Shown: one piece after another, positions 42,450 through 54,885 of the stretch
Layout of the letters: each line of letters opens with the position of its first letter
Position numbering within the stretch: position 1 is the first letter of the stretch
Assembly: GCF_011045015.1 (NCBI RefSeq)
Contig: NZ_JAAKZY010000003.1
Coordinates: 1 to 64,000, forward strand
Reading direction: 5' to 3'
Length of the DNA: 64,000 bases
DNA from: Streptomyces scabichelini
GTDB taxonomy: Bacteria > Actinomycetota > Actinomycetes > Streptomycetales > Streptomycetaceae
Program-made: the position numbers and the translations under genes
The notes under the pieces: generated by a model
What the model saw: only the letters and a program-made list of their open reading frames with translations
Databases searched by the model: none
What the model was told of the DNA's origin: nothing

Positions 42450-42877
42450 GCTGCCGCGCCTCTCGTGCTGCTTCTGCTGCCGGTCACTCAGGGGCACGGG
42501 TGGGGCTGGTCCTCACTGAGTACGATCGGCTCCTTCGCAGGTGCCGCCGCCATGGGTGCCGTATGGGTGCTGGTCGAGCGGCAGGTGCCGGAACCGCTGG
42601 TCGACATGCGGATGTTCGTCCACCGGCCGGTTCCATCTCCCGTTCCACTGGCAGCGCCATCGGCAGCGCGGTGATCACTACCGTGCCGGCCTCCAAGAGC
42701 GTCCGGCACCTCCCCGCCGGTTCCCCGGCACTGCCCGCCGAATCGCCGTTCACCCTCAGCTTCGTCCTCGCTGGGGTGGCCTTCGCGCTGATGGCGCTGG
42801 TCGCCTGGTTCGGCCTGCGGCACATCCAGGTGACACAGCACCATGCCCCGAAGCGGCGGCGGACCGGGTTGCCGTGA
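42450..42877 (+). pseudogene. DHA2-type MFS efflux transporter with large internal deletion
   Basis: Fragment one (LLPVTQGHGWGWSSLSTIGS ... VWVLVERQVPEPLVDMRMF) is the mid-protein hinge of 14-TM drug transporters. At about 42633 the frame changes to SISRSTGSAIGSAVITTV ... LSFVLAGVAFALMALVAWF, the last two membrane segments. The N-terminal half and about 200 residues between the fragments are gone. Confidence 0.78.
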
Positions 42878-43487
42878 CCGAGTCCGAGGTGCTGCCCGGG
42901 AGCAGGTAGGAGGCCCGTACGGAGCCCTGGCGCGGCGGTGTCAGAACAGGGCTTTTGCCTTTGGCGTCGCTGCGGACACCGTCATTGCGGACCGGACCGG
43001 ACCGGACCGGACCGGGTCGGACCGGTCCTGGCCTGGCTGGCCGATCAACGTGCACCGCCCGCGGCAGGACCCGCCTTCGGGACCGGGCGGCTGCCGACGG
43101 AATTGCGCGCGGGCAGTTGTGTGCAGCGGTCGGTAGCGGAGTCTCCCCGGTTCGGCGTCAGGCCTGTTCCCGTGCCGCTGCAGGTTGCGCGTGGAGGGGC
43201 ATCGAGGGAGAAGCCGCGGGAAGGGGTGCTGCCCGGGCCGGTGGCCTCGCGGCAGCGGAGCGGTCGTCGCGCCGGGCGCCTGCGCCGTGGTGAACCTGCT
43301 CTCCCCGGCCACTCATGTGAGTACGGTCATAATCCCAAATCTGGCCAGGACCTTGTCCGCGGGTCGATCCCCTGCTTATTGTCGTACGGTCGTAATTCAA
43401 AAGTCTCGATGAACGCACGGGCGCAGCGCCCTGCGAACCCGCCGGCCAAAGAGGCCCAGCAACTCTCCCAGTCGAAAGGGACTTCCC
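42878..43487. other. 610-bp spacer without a recognisable gene
   Basis: Contains a pentanucleotide run of five GGACC units (42989-43013) and a direct repeat GTACGGTCRTAAT at 43321-43333 and 43384-43396 that lies in an AT-richer patch and may be part of the promoter of the next gene. No coding signal persists on either strand. Confidence 0.6.
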
Positions 43488-44420
43488 ATGAAGTCGCTGA
43501 TCTTGCCGAAGGCGACGCCGGAGGCAGCGGACGAGGTGCGGGGTGCGGAACGGACGGACACCGATACGGCCGCGGTGCGACGGAACTCGGGCGCTCCCGG
43601 TCCACTCGCCTCCTTCGCCCGGTTCGTCCTGTTCGGCGGCGGTGTAGGGGTCGCGTCGAGCACCGCCGTGGCCGGGCTCGCCGGACTGATGCCCTGGGCT
43701 GTGGCGAATGCTCTGATCACCGTCGCCTCGACTCTCCTCAGTACGGAGCTCCACGCACGCTTCACCTTCGGGGCGGGGCATGCCGGGTGGCGCCAGCACT
43801 GGCAGTCCGCGGGGTCGGCCACGGCCGCCTACGTGGTGACCTCCACCGCGGTGCTCGTCCTGCACCTCGTGCAGCCGTCGGCCGGAGTGCTCTACGAGCA
43901 GGTCGTCTACCTCACCGCCGCCGGGCTCGCCGGTATCGGACGTTTCCTGGTGCTGCGTGTGTTCGTCTTCGCCGGTGGCCGGACCCGGACCACAGTGCGG
44001 GTCGTGAGCCCGGCGCCAGCGCGGGAAACGGACGTCAAGGTGTCCCCTTCACCGGCCGCGCCGGGCGAGCTGGATCGCTTTCCACGACGTCATCATGCAG
44101 GCGTCGGGAAACCGCATCGCCCGTGGGGTGGTCCGCGCGCTGGAGAGCCAGGTCGCCAACACCGCGCGGTACATGAGCCGACCCGAGCGCGCCATGTGCG
44201 TCGCCTCCAACCGCGGCCATCGCCGCGTGTACGAGCGCATCGGCCGCCCACGACCCGAGCGGTGCGGCCGAGGCGATGTTCACCGGCCGAGGCGATGTTC
44301 ACCCGCATCACCGAAGGCCGGCTCGTCCGCCGCAGCGCACCAGGCGACCCAGTGCGCTTGGACCGTTGGCAAGCGCGACCGGCGGCGGCACCGCGTCGCG
44401 GGACGGCCTCGGGCTGGTGA
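43488..44420 (+). CDS. GtrA-like four-helix membrane protein with aberrant C-terminal extension
   Basis: Residues 1-40 are soluble; four membrane helices follow (RFVLFGGGVGVASSTAVAGL, NALITVASTLLSTELHARF, AAYVVTSTAVLVLHLV, VVYLTAAGLAGIGRFLVL), the size and layout of GtrA family proteins that move polyprenyl-linked sugars. From about residue 190 the frame enters an unrelated FCD-domain relic, giving 120 Arg/Pro-rich residues that are probably junk. ATG 43488 follows AAAGGGA. Either a natural fusion by deletion or a stop lost at the junction. Confidence 0.7.
   Translation: MKSLILPKATPEAADEVRGAERTDTDTAAVRRNSGAPGPLASFARFVLFGGGVGVASSTAVAGLAGLMPWAVANALITVASTLLSTELHARFTFGAGHAGWRQHWQSAGSATAAYVVTSTAVLVLHLVQPSAGVLYEQVVYLTAAGLAGIGRFLVLRVFVFAGGRTRTTVRVVSPAPARETDVKVSPSPAAPGELDRFPRRHHAGVGKPHRPWGGPRAGEPGRQHRAVHEPTRARHVRRLQPRPSPRVRAHRPPTTRAVRPRRCSPAEAMFTRITEGRLVRRSAPGDPVRLDRWQARPAAAPRRGTASGW
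44060..44418 (+). pseudogene. C-terminal relic of a FadR-type (GntR) regulator, FCD domain
   Basis: In a frame other than the GtrA one, FHDVIMQASGNRIARGVVRA and RGHRRVYERI are the metal/ligand part of an FCD domain. One extra base near 44241 and a 19-base tandem duplication (44266-44284, 44285-44303, unit GGCCGAGGCGATGTTCACC) shift the reading so that AMFTRITEGRLVRRSAPGD ends in the GtrA frame. The winged-helix half is missing. Confidence 0.82.
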
Positions 44421-44546
44421 GCGTTGCCCGCCCCCGCGCTCCGTCGCCGTATGAGCCCTGACGTTGTCGCGTGACCCGAGCGGGCTCGGCCTTCCGCCGA
44501 GCCCGCCCCGTCGGCTCCATACCGGAGCCGAACTCGTGTCACGCCG

Positions 44547-46013
44547 TCAGCGCCGCAGTGTCAGCAGACCCGGACGGTAGGGCAGGAGGCCGTAGTCGCC
44601 GCCGGAGTTGGGGCTGCGCCCCTGGTAGAGCAACTGCAGATTGCAGGGATCGACGGTCATGGTCTGATCGGCGCTGGTGCGGATCAGTTCGCCATGGCTG
44701 ATGTCGTTGGTCCAGGTGGCGCCGCTGTTGGCCTTGCCGGCGAAGGGATTGCTCTCGGTCGCGGCCTGGGGTGTCCATGAGCCGTTCAGACTGGTGGCCG
44801 TGAACGAGCGGAAGTAGCGGCCCTGCGAGCCGATCGCCTCGACGATCATGAGGTAGCGGTTCTGGCCCTGGAGCTTGTAGACCTGCGGGGCTTCGAACAG
44901 GTTGTTCCTCGTGTCACTCATGACCACTGTCGCGGTCGCGCCGAAGCTGCCCGGGAAGTTCCCGATCGGCATACTGGCCCGGTAGATCTTGCCGTTGTCA
45001 CCGGCGAAGAACAGGTACATGTTCGTGCCGTCACCGATGAGCGTCTGGTCGATGGGTCCTGTCCCGGAGTCGCTGATGCTGGCGGTGGAGAGCACCTGCT
45101 GGGATGACCAGCCATTCGGGTTGGTCGGGTCGCTCGACGTCCGGTAGGAGAAGGCGGTCCCACCCCACTGGTAGGCGAGCACCCAGATGTTCTTCGGCGC
45201 GAAGTAGAAGAGCGTGGGCGCGACGGTGGAATTCGACATCGTGTTCTGGCTGGCCGAGGCCATCTCCGACCAGTTGGTGAACAGGCCGAAGTTCATCGAA
45301 CCCCAACTCGTCCCCGTGTCGTGCGTCGTCGCATAGACGAGTTGCCTGCCGTTGTAGGGGACGACGGTGAAGTCCTTGAGCGAGACCCACCCCGGCTTGG
45401 GCTGCGCCAGCGCGCCCGTTGATGTCCAGCGGTATGTCGACGGAAGATCGCACTGGCCGGGATTGTCGCCGCCGACCTTGACGAGCTGCCACTGCTGGTT
45501 GGTGCCGCCCCAGTCGTCGTACTGGACGATGTTCGCGTTGTCGGCGGTGGAGGCGCCTTGTACTTCGAGGGCCTTGTTGCTGTGGCGCGCGATGAGCCTC
45601 ACGTAGCCGTCCGAGCTGTCGGCCAGCCGCCACTGCTGGTTGGTGCTGTTCAGGTCAGTCCGCTGGACGATCGCGCCGCCGTTGGCGGTGGACCCGTTGT
45701 TGACGTCCAGGACCTTGCCGGAGTGGCGGGACTTGATGCGGTAGTAGCCGCCCCCGGAGTCGACGAACTGCCACTGCTGCTGGTTCTGGTCGTTCCTGGT
45801 CCACTGGGTGATGCGGGCGCCGTCGTTGGTCGCCAGGTTGTAGACGTCCAGGGCTTTGCCGCTGTTGCGGTTGACCAGCACATACGAGGCGTTGGGCTCT
45901 ACGGTCGCCGCGTCGGCGGGCTGGGCACCGAGGAGAGTAGCCACGAGCAGCAAGGGCGAAAGAACTGCGAGTAAGCGTCTCAGACGGACCGGGGACGAGT
46001 GGCGAAACCACAT
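44547..46013 (-). CDS. Secreted GH62 alpha-L-arabinofuranosidase with ricin-type CBM
   Basis: A 488-residue exported enzyme. A signal peptide with a basic start and AQPADA cleavage (about 36) precedes a ricin-type beta-trefoil module (37-175) with repeated QQWQF/QQWRL/QQWQL motifs. The GH62 catalytic domain then runs to the end ([38 protein letters not shown]). It removes arabinose side chains from arabinoxylan. ATG 46013 follows AAGGAGG. Divergent from xlnA, with inverted repeats between. Confidence 0.92.
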   Translation of the reverse strand: MWFRHSSPVRLRRLLAVLSPLLLVATLLGAQPADAATVEPNASYVLVNRNSGKALDVYNLATNDGARITQWTRNDQNQQQWQFVDSGGGYYRIKSRHSGKVLDVNNGSTANGGAIVQRTDLNSTNQQWRLADSSDGYVRLIARHSNKALEVQGASTADNANIVQYDDWGGTNQQWQLVKVGGDNPGQCDLPSTYRWTSTGALAQPKPGWVSLKDFTVVPYNGRQLVYATTHDTGTSWGSMNFGLFTNWSEMASASQNTMSNSTVAPTLFYFAPKNIWVLAYQWGGTAFSYRTSSDPTNPNGWSSQQVLSTASISDSGTGPIDQTLIGDGTNMYLFFAGDNGKIYRASMPIGNFPGSFGATATVVMSDTRNNLFEAPQVYKLQGQNRYLMIVEAIGSQGRYFRSFTATSLNGSWTPQAATESNPFAGKANSGATWTNDISHGELIRTSADQTMTVDPCNLQLLYQGRSPNSGGDYGLLPYRPGLLTLRR

Positions 46014-46088
46014 CAGAAGGCCTCCTTGGGGGCGGGGTGAGGTGACGCCGATGAACCGCGGAGCGGCCGTACTGGGGGCAGAGAGTAT

Positions 46089-46401
46089 CGAAACTTTCGA
46101 AGACCTCTCCGAACCTTTGACGCCACAAGTTAGGAATGTGGAGCCCTCCGGTCAAGGTCTGTCGCCGATCTGTCCACAAACAGTTCCTCCCAGCACTCCG
46201 GAAGTTCGCGATAAGGCTCGCCAGTCCAAGGGTTCGCGCGGGGAAGCGGGGTTGAGCGAGCGCCGTCTGCCGCTTCTCGGGATTCCGAAAGATTCGAGCA
46301 GCCAACAGAAACTTTCTCTGTGGTGAGTATTGACGATTCACCGTCAATCCCTCAATCATCCCTCTCTGAGTGACCGACCGTAGTTCGAGATTCCGAACTA
46401 C
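46089..46401. promoter_or_regulatory. Xylanolytic control region with four dyads
   Basis: The 813 bases between the divergent xylanolytic genes hold CGAAA-C-TTTCG (46089-46099), AGAAA-C-TTTCT (46307-46317), TTGACG-N6-CGTCAA (46330-46347) and GTAGTTCG-N6-CGAACTAC (46380-46401). The first two share GAAACTTTC and resemble CGAAA/TTTCG repeats described upstream of Streptomyces xylanase genes (from memory). From 46410 to 46790 nothing recognisable is seen apart from a CCGCCCG-rich run near 46612-46637. Confidence 0.6.
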
Positions 46402-46760
46402 GTCGCCCTGAGCAGCTGTGCTGCACGACAGATCCACGCAGAGCTGCACCGCAGATCCGCGCACCGAAGCACCTGCGCCACCCCGTTTCGTTCCGGTGAG
46501 GTTCGCACCAGCGCATCCTGGCTGTTCGCGCATTGGAGAGGTACGCGACGCCGCGTGGCGGTCCCCCGGCTGAGCTGCGATGGAGTGCCCCCATGCCTGT
46601 GTCGAAACACCGCTGCCGCCCGCCGCCCGCCGCCCGCCGTACGTCACCCGACGGCCGACCCGGTGCCGTCCGTGCCTGTGGGATCGTCCCGGTCCCATGA
46701 CCGCGGTGTCCGGTGATTCCGTGCTGCCCGGGTTCCGGCCCGCCCCGTCCGTCTGCCTAG

Positions 46761-48257
<1,497 letters not shown>

Positions 48258-48288
48258 TGGGACCTGCCACTGACGAAAGGGTGAGTCG

Positions 48289-49659
48289 ATGAAGACCTAC
48301 GGTGCGGCTTCCCCCGCCCCTCCACGCAGACATCGCTGGTGGTCCCGGGTCGCGGCCGTGGTGGCGGCGGCCCTCGCGATCGGCATGCTCTCCGCGGTGA
48401 ATCCGGCGCCCGCCGAGGCGGCGACGGTGGACACCAACGCCTGGTACGTCCTGGTCAATCGCACCAGCGGCAAGGCGCTGGACGTCTCCGGCGCGTCCAC
48501 CGCCGACGGCGCGCGGGTCAGCCAGTGGACGCGCAACGACGGAACCAACCAGCAGTGGCAGTTCGTGGACTCCGGCGGCGGCTTCTACCGGCTCAAGGCC
48601 CGGCATTCGGGCAAGGTTCTCGACGTGGCCGGCGCCTCGACCGCAGACGGTGCCGCGATCCAGCAGTGGGCCGACGGCAACGGGGCCAATCAGCAGTTCC
48701 GCCTGGCCGATTCCGACGCGGGCCACGTCCGGCTGATCAACCGCACCAGCGGCAAGGCGGTGGAGGTGCAGGGCGCCTCCACCGCCGACGGCGGCAACGT
48801 CGTCCAGTACTCCGACTGGGGCGGCGCCAACCAGCAATGGCAGATGATCAAGCTGTCGTCCGGTGGCGGCGGCGGATGCGGCAGCGCCCCGACTCTGGCG
48901 AGCGGTACGCACACGATTCAGAGCGGCGGCAAGAGCCGCAGCTTCATCCTCAGGGTTCCCGCCAACTACGACAACAGCCACCGCTACCGGCTGATCTTCG
49001 CGTTCCACTGGCGGGGCGGAACCGCCGGCGAAGTCGCCTCGGGCGGCACGAGCGCGAACGCCTGGTCCTACTACGGCCAACAGGAACAGTCGAACAACGG
49101 CGCGATCCTCGTCGCCCCCCAGGGCCTCGGCAACGGCTGGGCCAATTCGGGCGGTGAGGACGTCACCTTCGTCGACGACATGATCCGTCGCATCGAGGGC
49201 GGCCTCTGTGTCAACCCGGCACAGCGTTTCGCCACGGGATTCAGCTGGGGCGGCGGCATGAGCTACGCACTCGCCTGCAGCCGGGCGAACGTCTTCAGGG
49301 CCGTCGCGGTCATCTCCGGCGCTCAGATCAGCGGGTGCAGCGGCGGCAACCAGCCCATCGCCTACTTCGGAATCCACGGCATCAGCGACAACGTCCTCAA
49401 CATCGGGCAAGGACGGTCCCTGCGCGACAAGTTCGTCGCCAACAACGGCTGCACTGCCCAAAGCCCGCGCGAGCCCGCCCCGGGCAGCCGAACGCACATC
49501 ACCACCACCTACTCGGGCTGCCGTGCCGGATACCCGGTCCAATGGGCCGCGTTCGACGGAGGCCACATACCCGGTCCGGTCGACGGCTCCTCCGGCGAAA
49601 GCGGCGTCACCACCTGGACCAAAGCAGAGATCTGGAGGTTCTTCGCACAGTTCCAGTGA
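48289..49659 (+). CDS. Secreted feruloyl-esterase-like hydrolase with ricin-type CBM
   Basis: A 456-residue exported protein. The signal peptide ends near PAEA-ATV (45). A ricin-type module (46-190) is very like that of the GH62 enzyme (WYVLVNRTSGKALDVSGAST). After a Gly linker comes an LpqC/feruloyl esterase-type hydrolase: RSFILRVPANYDN, AFHWRGGT, nucleophile GFSWGGGM (Ser319), and His in FDGGHIPGP. It should release ferulate or related acids from arabinoxylan. It is 31 bases after xlnA and ends before a strong hairpin, so the two form an operon. Confidence 0.9.
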   Translation: MKTYGAASPAPPRRHRWWSRVAAVVAAALAIGMLSAVNPAPAEAATVDTNAWYVLVNRTSGKALDVSGASTADGARVSQWTRNDGTNQQWQFVDSGGGFYRLKARHSGKVLDVAGASTADGAAIQQWADGNGANQQFRLADSDAGHVRLINRTSGKAVEVQGASTADGGNVVQYSDWGGANQQWQMIKLSSGGGGGCGSAPTLASGTHTIQSGGKSRSFILRVPANYDNSHRYRLIFAFHWRGGTAGEVASGGTSANAWSYYGQQEQSNNGAILVAPQGLGNGWANSGGEDVTFVDDMIRRIEGGLCVNPAQRFATGFSWGGGMSYALACSRANVFRAVAVISGAQISGCSGGNQPIAYFGIHGISDNVLNIGQGRSLRDKFVANNGCTAQSPREPAPGSRTHITTTYSGCRAGYPVQWAAFDGGHIPGPVDGSSGESGVTTWTKAEIWRFFAQFQ

Positions 49660-49672
49660 CACGCCCGCACCA

Positions 49673-49707
49673 CGGAGTGGAGCCAGGATGACCCTGGCTC
49701 CACTCCG
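49673..49707 (+). terminator. 15-bp hairpin terminating the xlnA operon
   Basis: CGGAGTGGAGCCAGG (49673-49687) pairs exactly with CCTGGCTCCACTCCG (49693-49707) around a five-base loop, 14 bases after the esterase stop. No gene is seen from here to the aldehyde dehydrogenase stop at 49900. Confidence 0.85.
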
Positions 49708-49899
49708 TCGACGTCCATCCCAGATTGAAGGATGGAGAGACCTTTTCAGGAGAGCTCCCACGCCTTCGGATGGGGCACGGCCGACGACCAGGCCGTGGGA
49801 GAAGTGGCGTTCGAAGAAAACGCCCTCGCGGAGGGAGATCTCGGCGGCCTGTCGGTCGCCTGGCGTACAACGATGCCTCCAGGCAACCGACTTCACGCG

Positions 49900-51423
<1,524 letters not shown>

Positions 51424-51523
51424 GCTGTTCTGCCTCCCAGGGAAGGGCCGTCCGCCGTTGGGCGGCTCTGGGCGCGAGCGTAGGAGTGGAGAGGTTGCAG
51501 GTACGTTGCGTGGGCGGTGGCCG

Positions 51524-52792
51524 TCAGTGTCCTGCCCACCCGTGCGGCGCCGACTGCTCGTCCTCCAGCTCCTTCAGACGAGCTTGTACGGGCGCCGTCC
51601 GGCGTACCGCGGCGAGCGTCCGCCATACGTCGAGGTCGTCCTCGCCCCACGGCGCGTGGGCCCAGTCCGCCAGCAGGTCCGGGTCGCGGCGGGCGACGAG
51701 CGCCGCGCGCAGCCCGTCGGCGAGCCTTCGGCGCAGCCGCACCACCGCCGGCGCCTGCGAGCCTGGCAGCAGCGGACCCGTGTACGCCCTCGCCGCCGCC
51801 GTGACCGCACCGGCGCTGAGCGTACGCTCCACGACCGCCACGTCGGACTCCACGGGAACCGTCAGCCGGTAAGGCCGCGAGCCGAGCAGCCCCGCGCCCA
51901 GGAGACGCCGCAACCGGGCCAGTTCCGCACGCAACGTCACCGGCGTCACCGACTCGTCCTCGTACAGCGCGCACAGCAGCTCGTCGCCGGTCAGCCCCTC
52001 TGGGTGCCTGGACAGGAGCACCACGATCTCACTGTGCCTGCGGCTCAGGCGCAGCTTGCGGCCGCCAGCCAGGACCAGCGCCTCGTCACGGCCCAGCGCG
52101 GTCAGCCTGAGCGCGTCGGTGGTGGCCGGGGCCGGGTCCAGCAACGCCAGTTGGGACTCCGCCGCTCGGGCCACCGCCTGCACGAAACCCAGGCTGTGCG
52201 GATGCGCGAGCCCGTCCCCACCGGTGATGTCGACCGCACCCAGCAGCCTCCCGGTGCGCGGATCGTGCACGGGAGCGGCCGCGCACGTCCACGGCTGGAC
52301 CTGCCGGATGAAGTGCTCGGCCGCGAAGACCTGCACCGGCCGGTCGAGAGCCACCGCCGTACCCGGGGCGTTGGTGCCGACCGCCGACTCCGCCCAGCGC
52401 GCGCCCGGTACGAAGTTCATCGCGTCCGCCCTCTGCCGGGTCCCCGAATGGCCCTCGACCCACAGGAGCCTGCCCTGCGCGTCGCACACCGCGAGGAGGT
52501 GCTCGCCGTCCGCCGCGAACGTGCCCATGAGTTCACGGAACAGCGGCATCACTTGGGACAGCGGGTGCTCCGCACGGTAGGAGCCCAGGTCACCGTCGGT
52601 GAGCTCCACGCATGCGGTGCCGTCCGGTCCGACACCGGCCCGCGCCGAGCGCCGCCACGAGTCGGCCACCACGGAACGTACCGGCCGCGATACCGTGCCC
52701 GCCTCCGTGAACGTCTCGTGGGCGCGGCGGAGCACCCGCACCCTCTCTACGGGATCGGTCCCCGGTTCCAGGGCCACCCATGGATCGGTCAA
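51524..52792 (-). CDS. GAF-domain transcriptional regulator of AcoR/ALDH type
   Basis: A 422-residue regulator starting at TTG 52792, supported by GGGGAGG six to eight bases upstream. Residues about 20-230 form the AcoR-like sensor ([55 protein letters not shown]). Instead of the sigma-54 AAA domain of AcoR it has a short DNA-binding segment ([33 protein letters not shown]). It lies 100 bases upstream of the aldehyde dehydrogenase and most likely activates it. Confidence 0.87.
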   Translation of the reverse strand: MTDPWVALEPGTDPVERVRVLRRAHETFTEAGTVSRPVRSVVADSWRRSARAGVGPDGTACVELTDGDLGSYRAEHPLSQVMPLFRELMGTFAADGEHLLAVCDAQGRLLWVEGHSGTRQRADAMNFVPGARWAESAVGTNAPGTAVALDRPVQVFAAEHFIRQVQPWTCAAAPVHDPRTGRLLGAVDITGGDGLAHPHSLGFVQAVARAAESQLALLDPAPATTDALRLTALGRDEALVLAGGRKLRLSRRHSEIVVLLSRHPEGLTGDELLCALYEDESVTPVTLRAELARLRRLLGAGLLGSRPYRLTVPVESDVAVVERTLSAGAVTAAARAYTGPLLPGSQAPAVVRLRRRLADGLRAALVARRDPDLLADWAHAPWGEDDLDVWRTLAAVRRTAPVQARLKELEDEQSAPHGWAGH

Positions 52793-52927
52793 CTCGGGCC
52801 TCCCCGGAAGGCGATGCGGCTGGGGACATCGTTACTCCGGTGGGGAGCGGGGACAAGCGTCGCGGCGATGCCTGGTGCGGGCCCGCCACGACCGGCGGCT
52901 CTTTCGGCCCTTTCATGGGCTCGTCGG

Positions 52928-53539
52928 TCAGGCGGAGCTGACCAGCTTTATGTACCGCTCCCAGTCCCAGTTCGGCCCTGGATCGGTATGGTCCGAGCCC
53001 GGTACTTCATAGTGGGCGATGATGTGCGCGCGGTCCTTCGGGATGCCGTACTTGGTGCAGATCGCCGAGGTCAGCTTCGCCGACTCTCCGTACATGGCGT
53101 CGGTGAAGTATGCGGGCTTGTCCACCCAGCCCTCGTGCTCGATACCGATGCTGCGTGTGTTGTAGTCCCAGTTGCCCGCGTGCCAGGCGATGTCGTGCTC
53201 CCGCATCATCTGTACGACATGGCCGTCGGCCGACCGCACGACGTAGTGCGCGGACACCTGCTTCTTCGGGTTCTGGAAGATGCGCAGGGTGTTCGCATAG
53301 GTCGCCTGCGTCACGTGAATGATCACGAAGTCGACGGGATGGCTCGTCGGACGGTCGGATGCCGTGTAGTTGGACGCGCTCGCCGGGACCCATTCGGCCG
53401 GCGGGTAATCGAATGCCTGTGTCTTCGCGCCGGCTCGTGTACTGGGCAGTAAGGCGGTGGAGAGTGTGGCGAGGGCTGCGCTCTGGAGGATGCGCCGCCT
53501 GCTGGGAAGCGGCCTGGGCCAGAAGCCGGCTCGGTTCAA
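52928..53539 (-). CDS. Secreted N-acetylmuramoyl-L-alanine amidase (amidase_2)
   Basis: A 203-residue peptidoglycan amidase. The N-terminus RRRILQSAALATLSTALLPS looks like a twin-arginine-type signal. The zinc site is visible: His in VIIHVTQ, HYEVPGSDHTDPGPNWDW late, with SAHYVV and IGIEHEGWV between. The start is uncertain: TTG 53539 has only GAGAGG ten bases upstream. It would cleave the glycan-peptide bond of cell wall fragments. It stands alone between unrelated genes. Confidence 0.88.
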   Translation of the reverse strand: MNRAGFWPRPLPSRRRILQSAALATLSTALLPSTRAGAKTQAFDYPPAEWVPASASNYTASDRPTSHPVDFVIIHVTQATYANTLRIFQNPKKQVSAHYVVRSADGHVVQMMREHDIAWHAGNWDYNTRSIGIEHEGWVDKPAYFTDAMYGESAKLTSAICTKYGIPKDRAHIIAHYEVPGSDHTDPGPNWDWERYIKLVSSA

Positions 53540-53622
53540 GGAGGAACTGCCTCTCGGTGGAAGTGGTGATGTGCTCGGGTGATCCGAGGCGACGCGGTCG
53601 CGCCGCGAGCGGCGAAATACGC

Positions 53623-53635
53623 GGGGGGGGGGGGG
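53623..53635 (+). repeat. Run of 13 G
   Basis: An uninterrupted G13 tract 84 bases upstream of the amidase start and 59 before the formamidase-family stop. Such runs slip during replication and are hard to sequence, so its true length may vary. Confidence 0.9.
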
Positions 53636-53693
53636 ACGTGCTGTGGTCGGCGCCGAAGTGCAGGGCCGGACGAAGGGCCGGGCTCAACGTCCC

Positions 53694-54707
53694 TCAACGC
53701 CCCAGCGTCGCCGCCGTTTCGCGCAGTCGTGCGTGCAGCCCGCGATGTGTCTCGCGCTGGGGCAGCCACTCCTTGCGGAGCTTGGCCACGCACGTGTAGT
53801 TGGTGTCGCAGACGTTGGCGAGCGGAGACTCGACGGCCTGGGTCGCGAACTGGTAGGCGTCCAGCTCGCTGAACCCGTAGTCCCGCGCCAGCCACTGCAC
53901 CAGGTCGAGCTGGGATATCCGGAACGCGTCCTCCAAAGGGCGAGCCGAACCGGTCGAGATGATGTGGGTGTCGGACTCGAGCCGGGGCCAGGGTGTGGCC
54001 ACCCCCTTGAGCAGCTCGACGATCACCACCGTGTTCATCGCGCACTCGACGGCGACTCCACAGCTCTCGCCCTCACCCTGCCGAGCGTGCCCGTCGCCCA
54101 GGCTGAGCAGCGCGCCCTCGACGTTCACTCCGAGATAGCAGGTGACACCGGCTCGCATCTCCGGCGTGTCCATGTTCCCGCCGTGCGCGTCGGGCACCAG
54201 GGCGGAGCGCACCTCCAGGTTGGCGGGCGCCACTCCCACCGTCCCGTGCATGGGGTCCAGGGGCAGTTCGACTTTGATGTCGCTGTCCCGCGCGCTGAAC
54301 AGCGCGGTTCGCCTGGCCAGGTCGAGCTGCCAGATCCACACGGTTTCCGGCAACGGCGGTTGCAGCGTGGCCGTGGTGTGCGTGGATGTCAGTGCCCCGA
54401 ACAGGGGGACCGTCGTCGACGCGGCCCAGTCGCGGGCTGGTTCGATCGACACGAAATGCACCGCGACCGTGTCGCCGGGCTCCGCGCCTTCCACATGGAA
54501 CGGCCCTGTCTGCGGATTGAGGAACGGGAACTCGCACACCTCGGACACCAGGTCCTTCTCGGACCGCACACGTCCGGCGAAACAGTCCTCGGTATACAGG
54601 TCGAGAACCGTGCCCGGCGCGATCCGCGCCACGGGCGGCGCACCGCCGAACGTCCACGCGTACTCGCCCGGTTCTGGGCGCACTGTCAAGATCCGTGGGT
54701 CGCTCAT
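53694..54707 (-). CDS. Acetamidase/formamidase family protein
   Basis: A 337-residue FmdA/AmdA family hydrolase: GPFHVEGAEPGDTVAVHF, MHGTVGVAP, GGNMDTPEMRAGVTCYLGV and GALLSLGDGHARQGEGE contain the conserved Asp/His/Glu network. It hydrolyses formamide or short amides to ammonia. Codon use is ordinary. It faces an upstream spacer with two DnaA-box-like 9-mers; no obvious operon partner. Confidence 0.9.
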   Translation of the reverse strand: MSDPRILTVRPEPGEYAWTFGGAPPVARIAPGTVLDLYTEDCFAGRVRSEKDLVSEVCEFPFLNPQTGPFHVEGAEPGDTVAVHFVSIEPARDWAASTTVPLFGALTSTHTTATLQPPLPETVWIWQLDLARRTALFSARDSDIKVELPLDPMHGTVGVAPANLEVRSALVPDAHGGNMDTPEMRAGVTCYLGVNVEGALLSLGDGHARQGEGESCGVAVECAMNTVVIVELLKGVATPWPRLESDTHIISTGSARPLEDAFRISQLDLVQWLARDYGFSELDAYQFATQAVESPLANVCDTNYTCVAKLRKEWLPQRETHRGLHARLRETAATLGR

Positions 54708-54885
54708 GGCTGCACAGCTCCGTTCTGGCTCCGCAGCAGCACCAGTTCTGACATGTGAATCCCCCGATCCCCCCGGTCCTTGGACACGCGGTCCATGGAC
54801 TTGCCTCTGCCGCCCTGACAGCGGCGCCTCGCGTGAATTACGGTACGGCGCTTGCCGGTTGAGGCGGAAGTGGGTCAGCCAGATC

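Noticed and set aside
42989..43028. GGACC run as an operator
   Set aside because: A simple pentanucleotide repeat in an empty spacer; nothing ties it to a promoter.
33558..44420. Mobile element or integrative island as the cause of the relic zone
   Set aside because: I see no transposase, integrase, tRNA target or flanking direct repeats; the relics look like deletions and small duplications.
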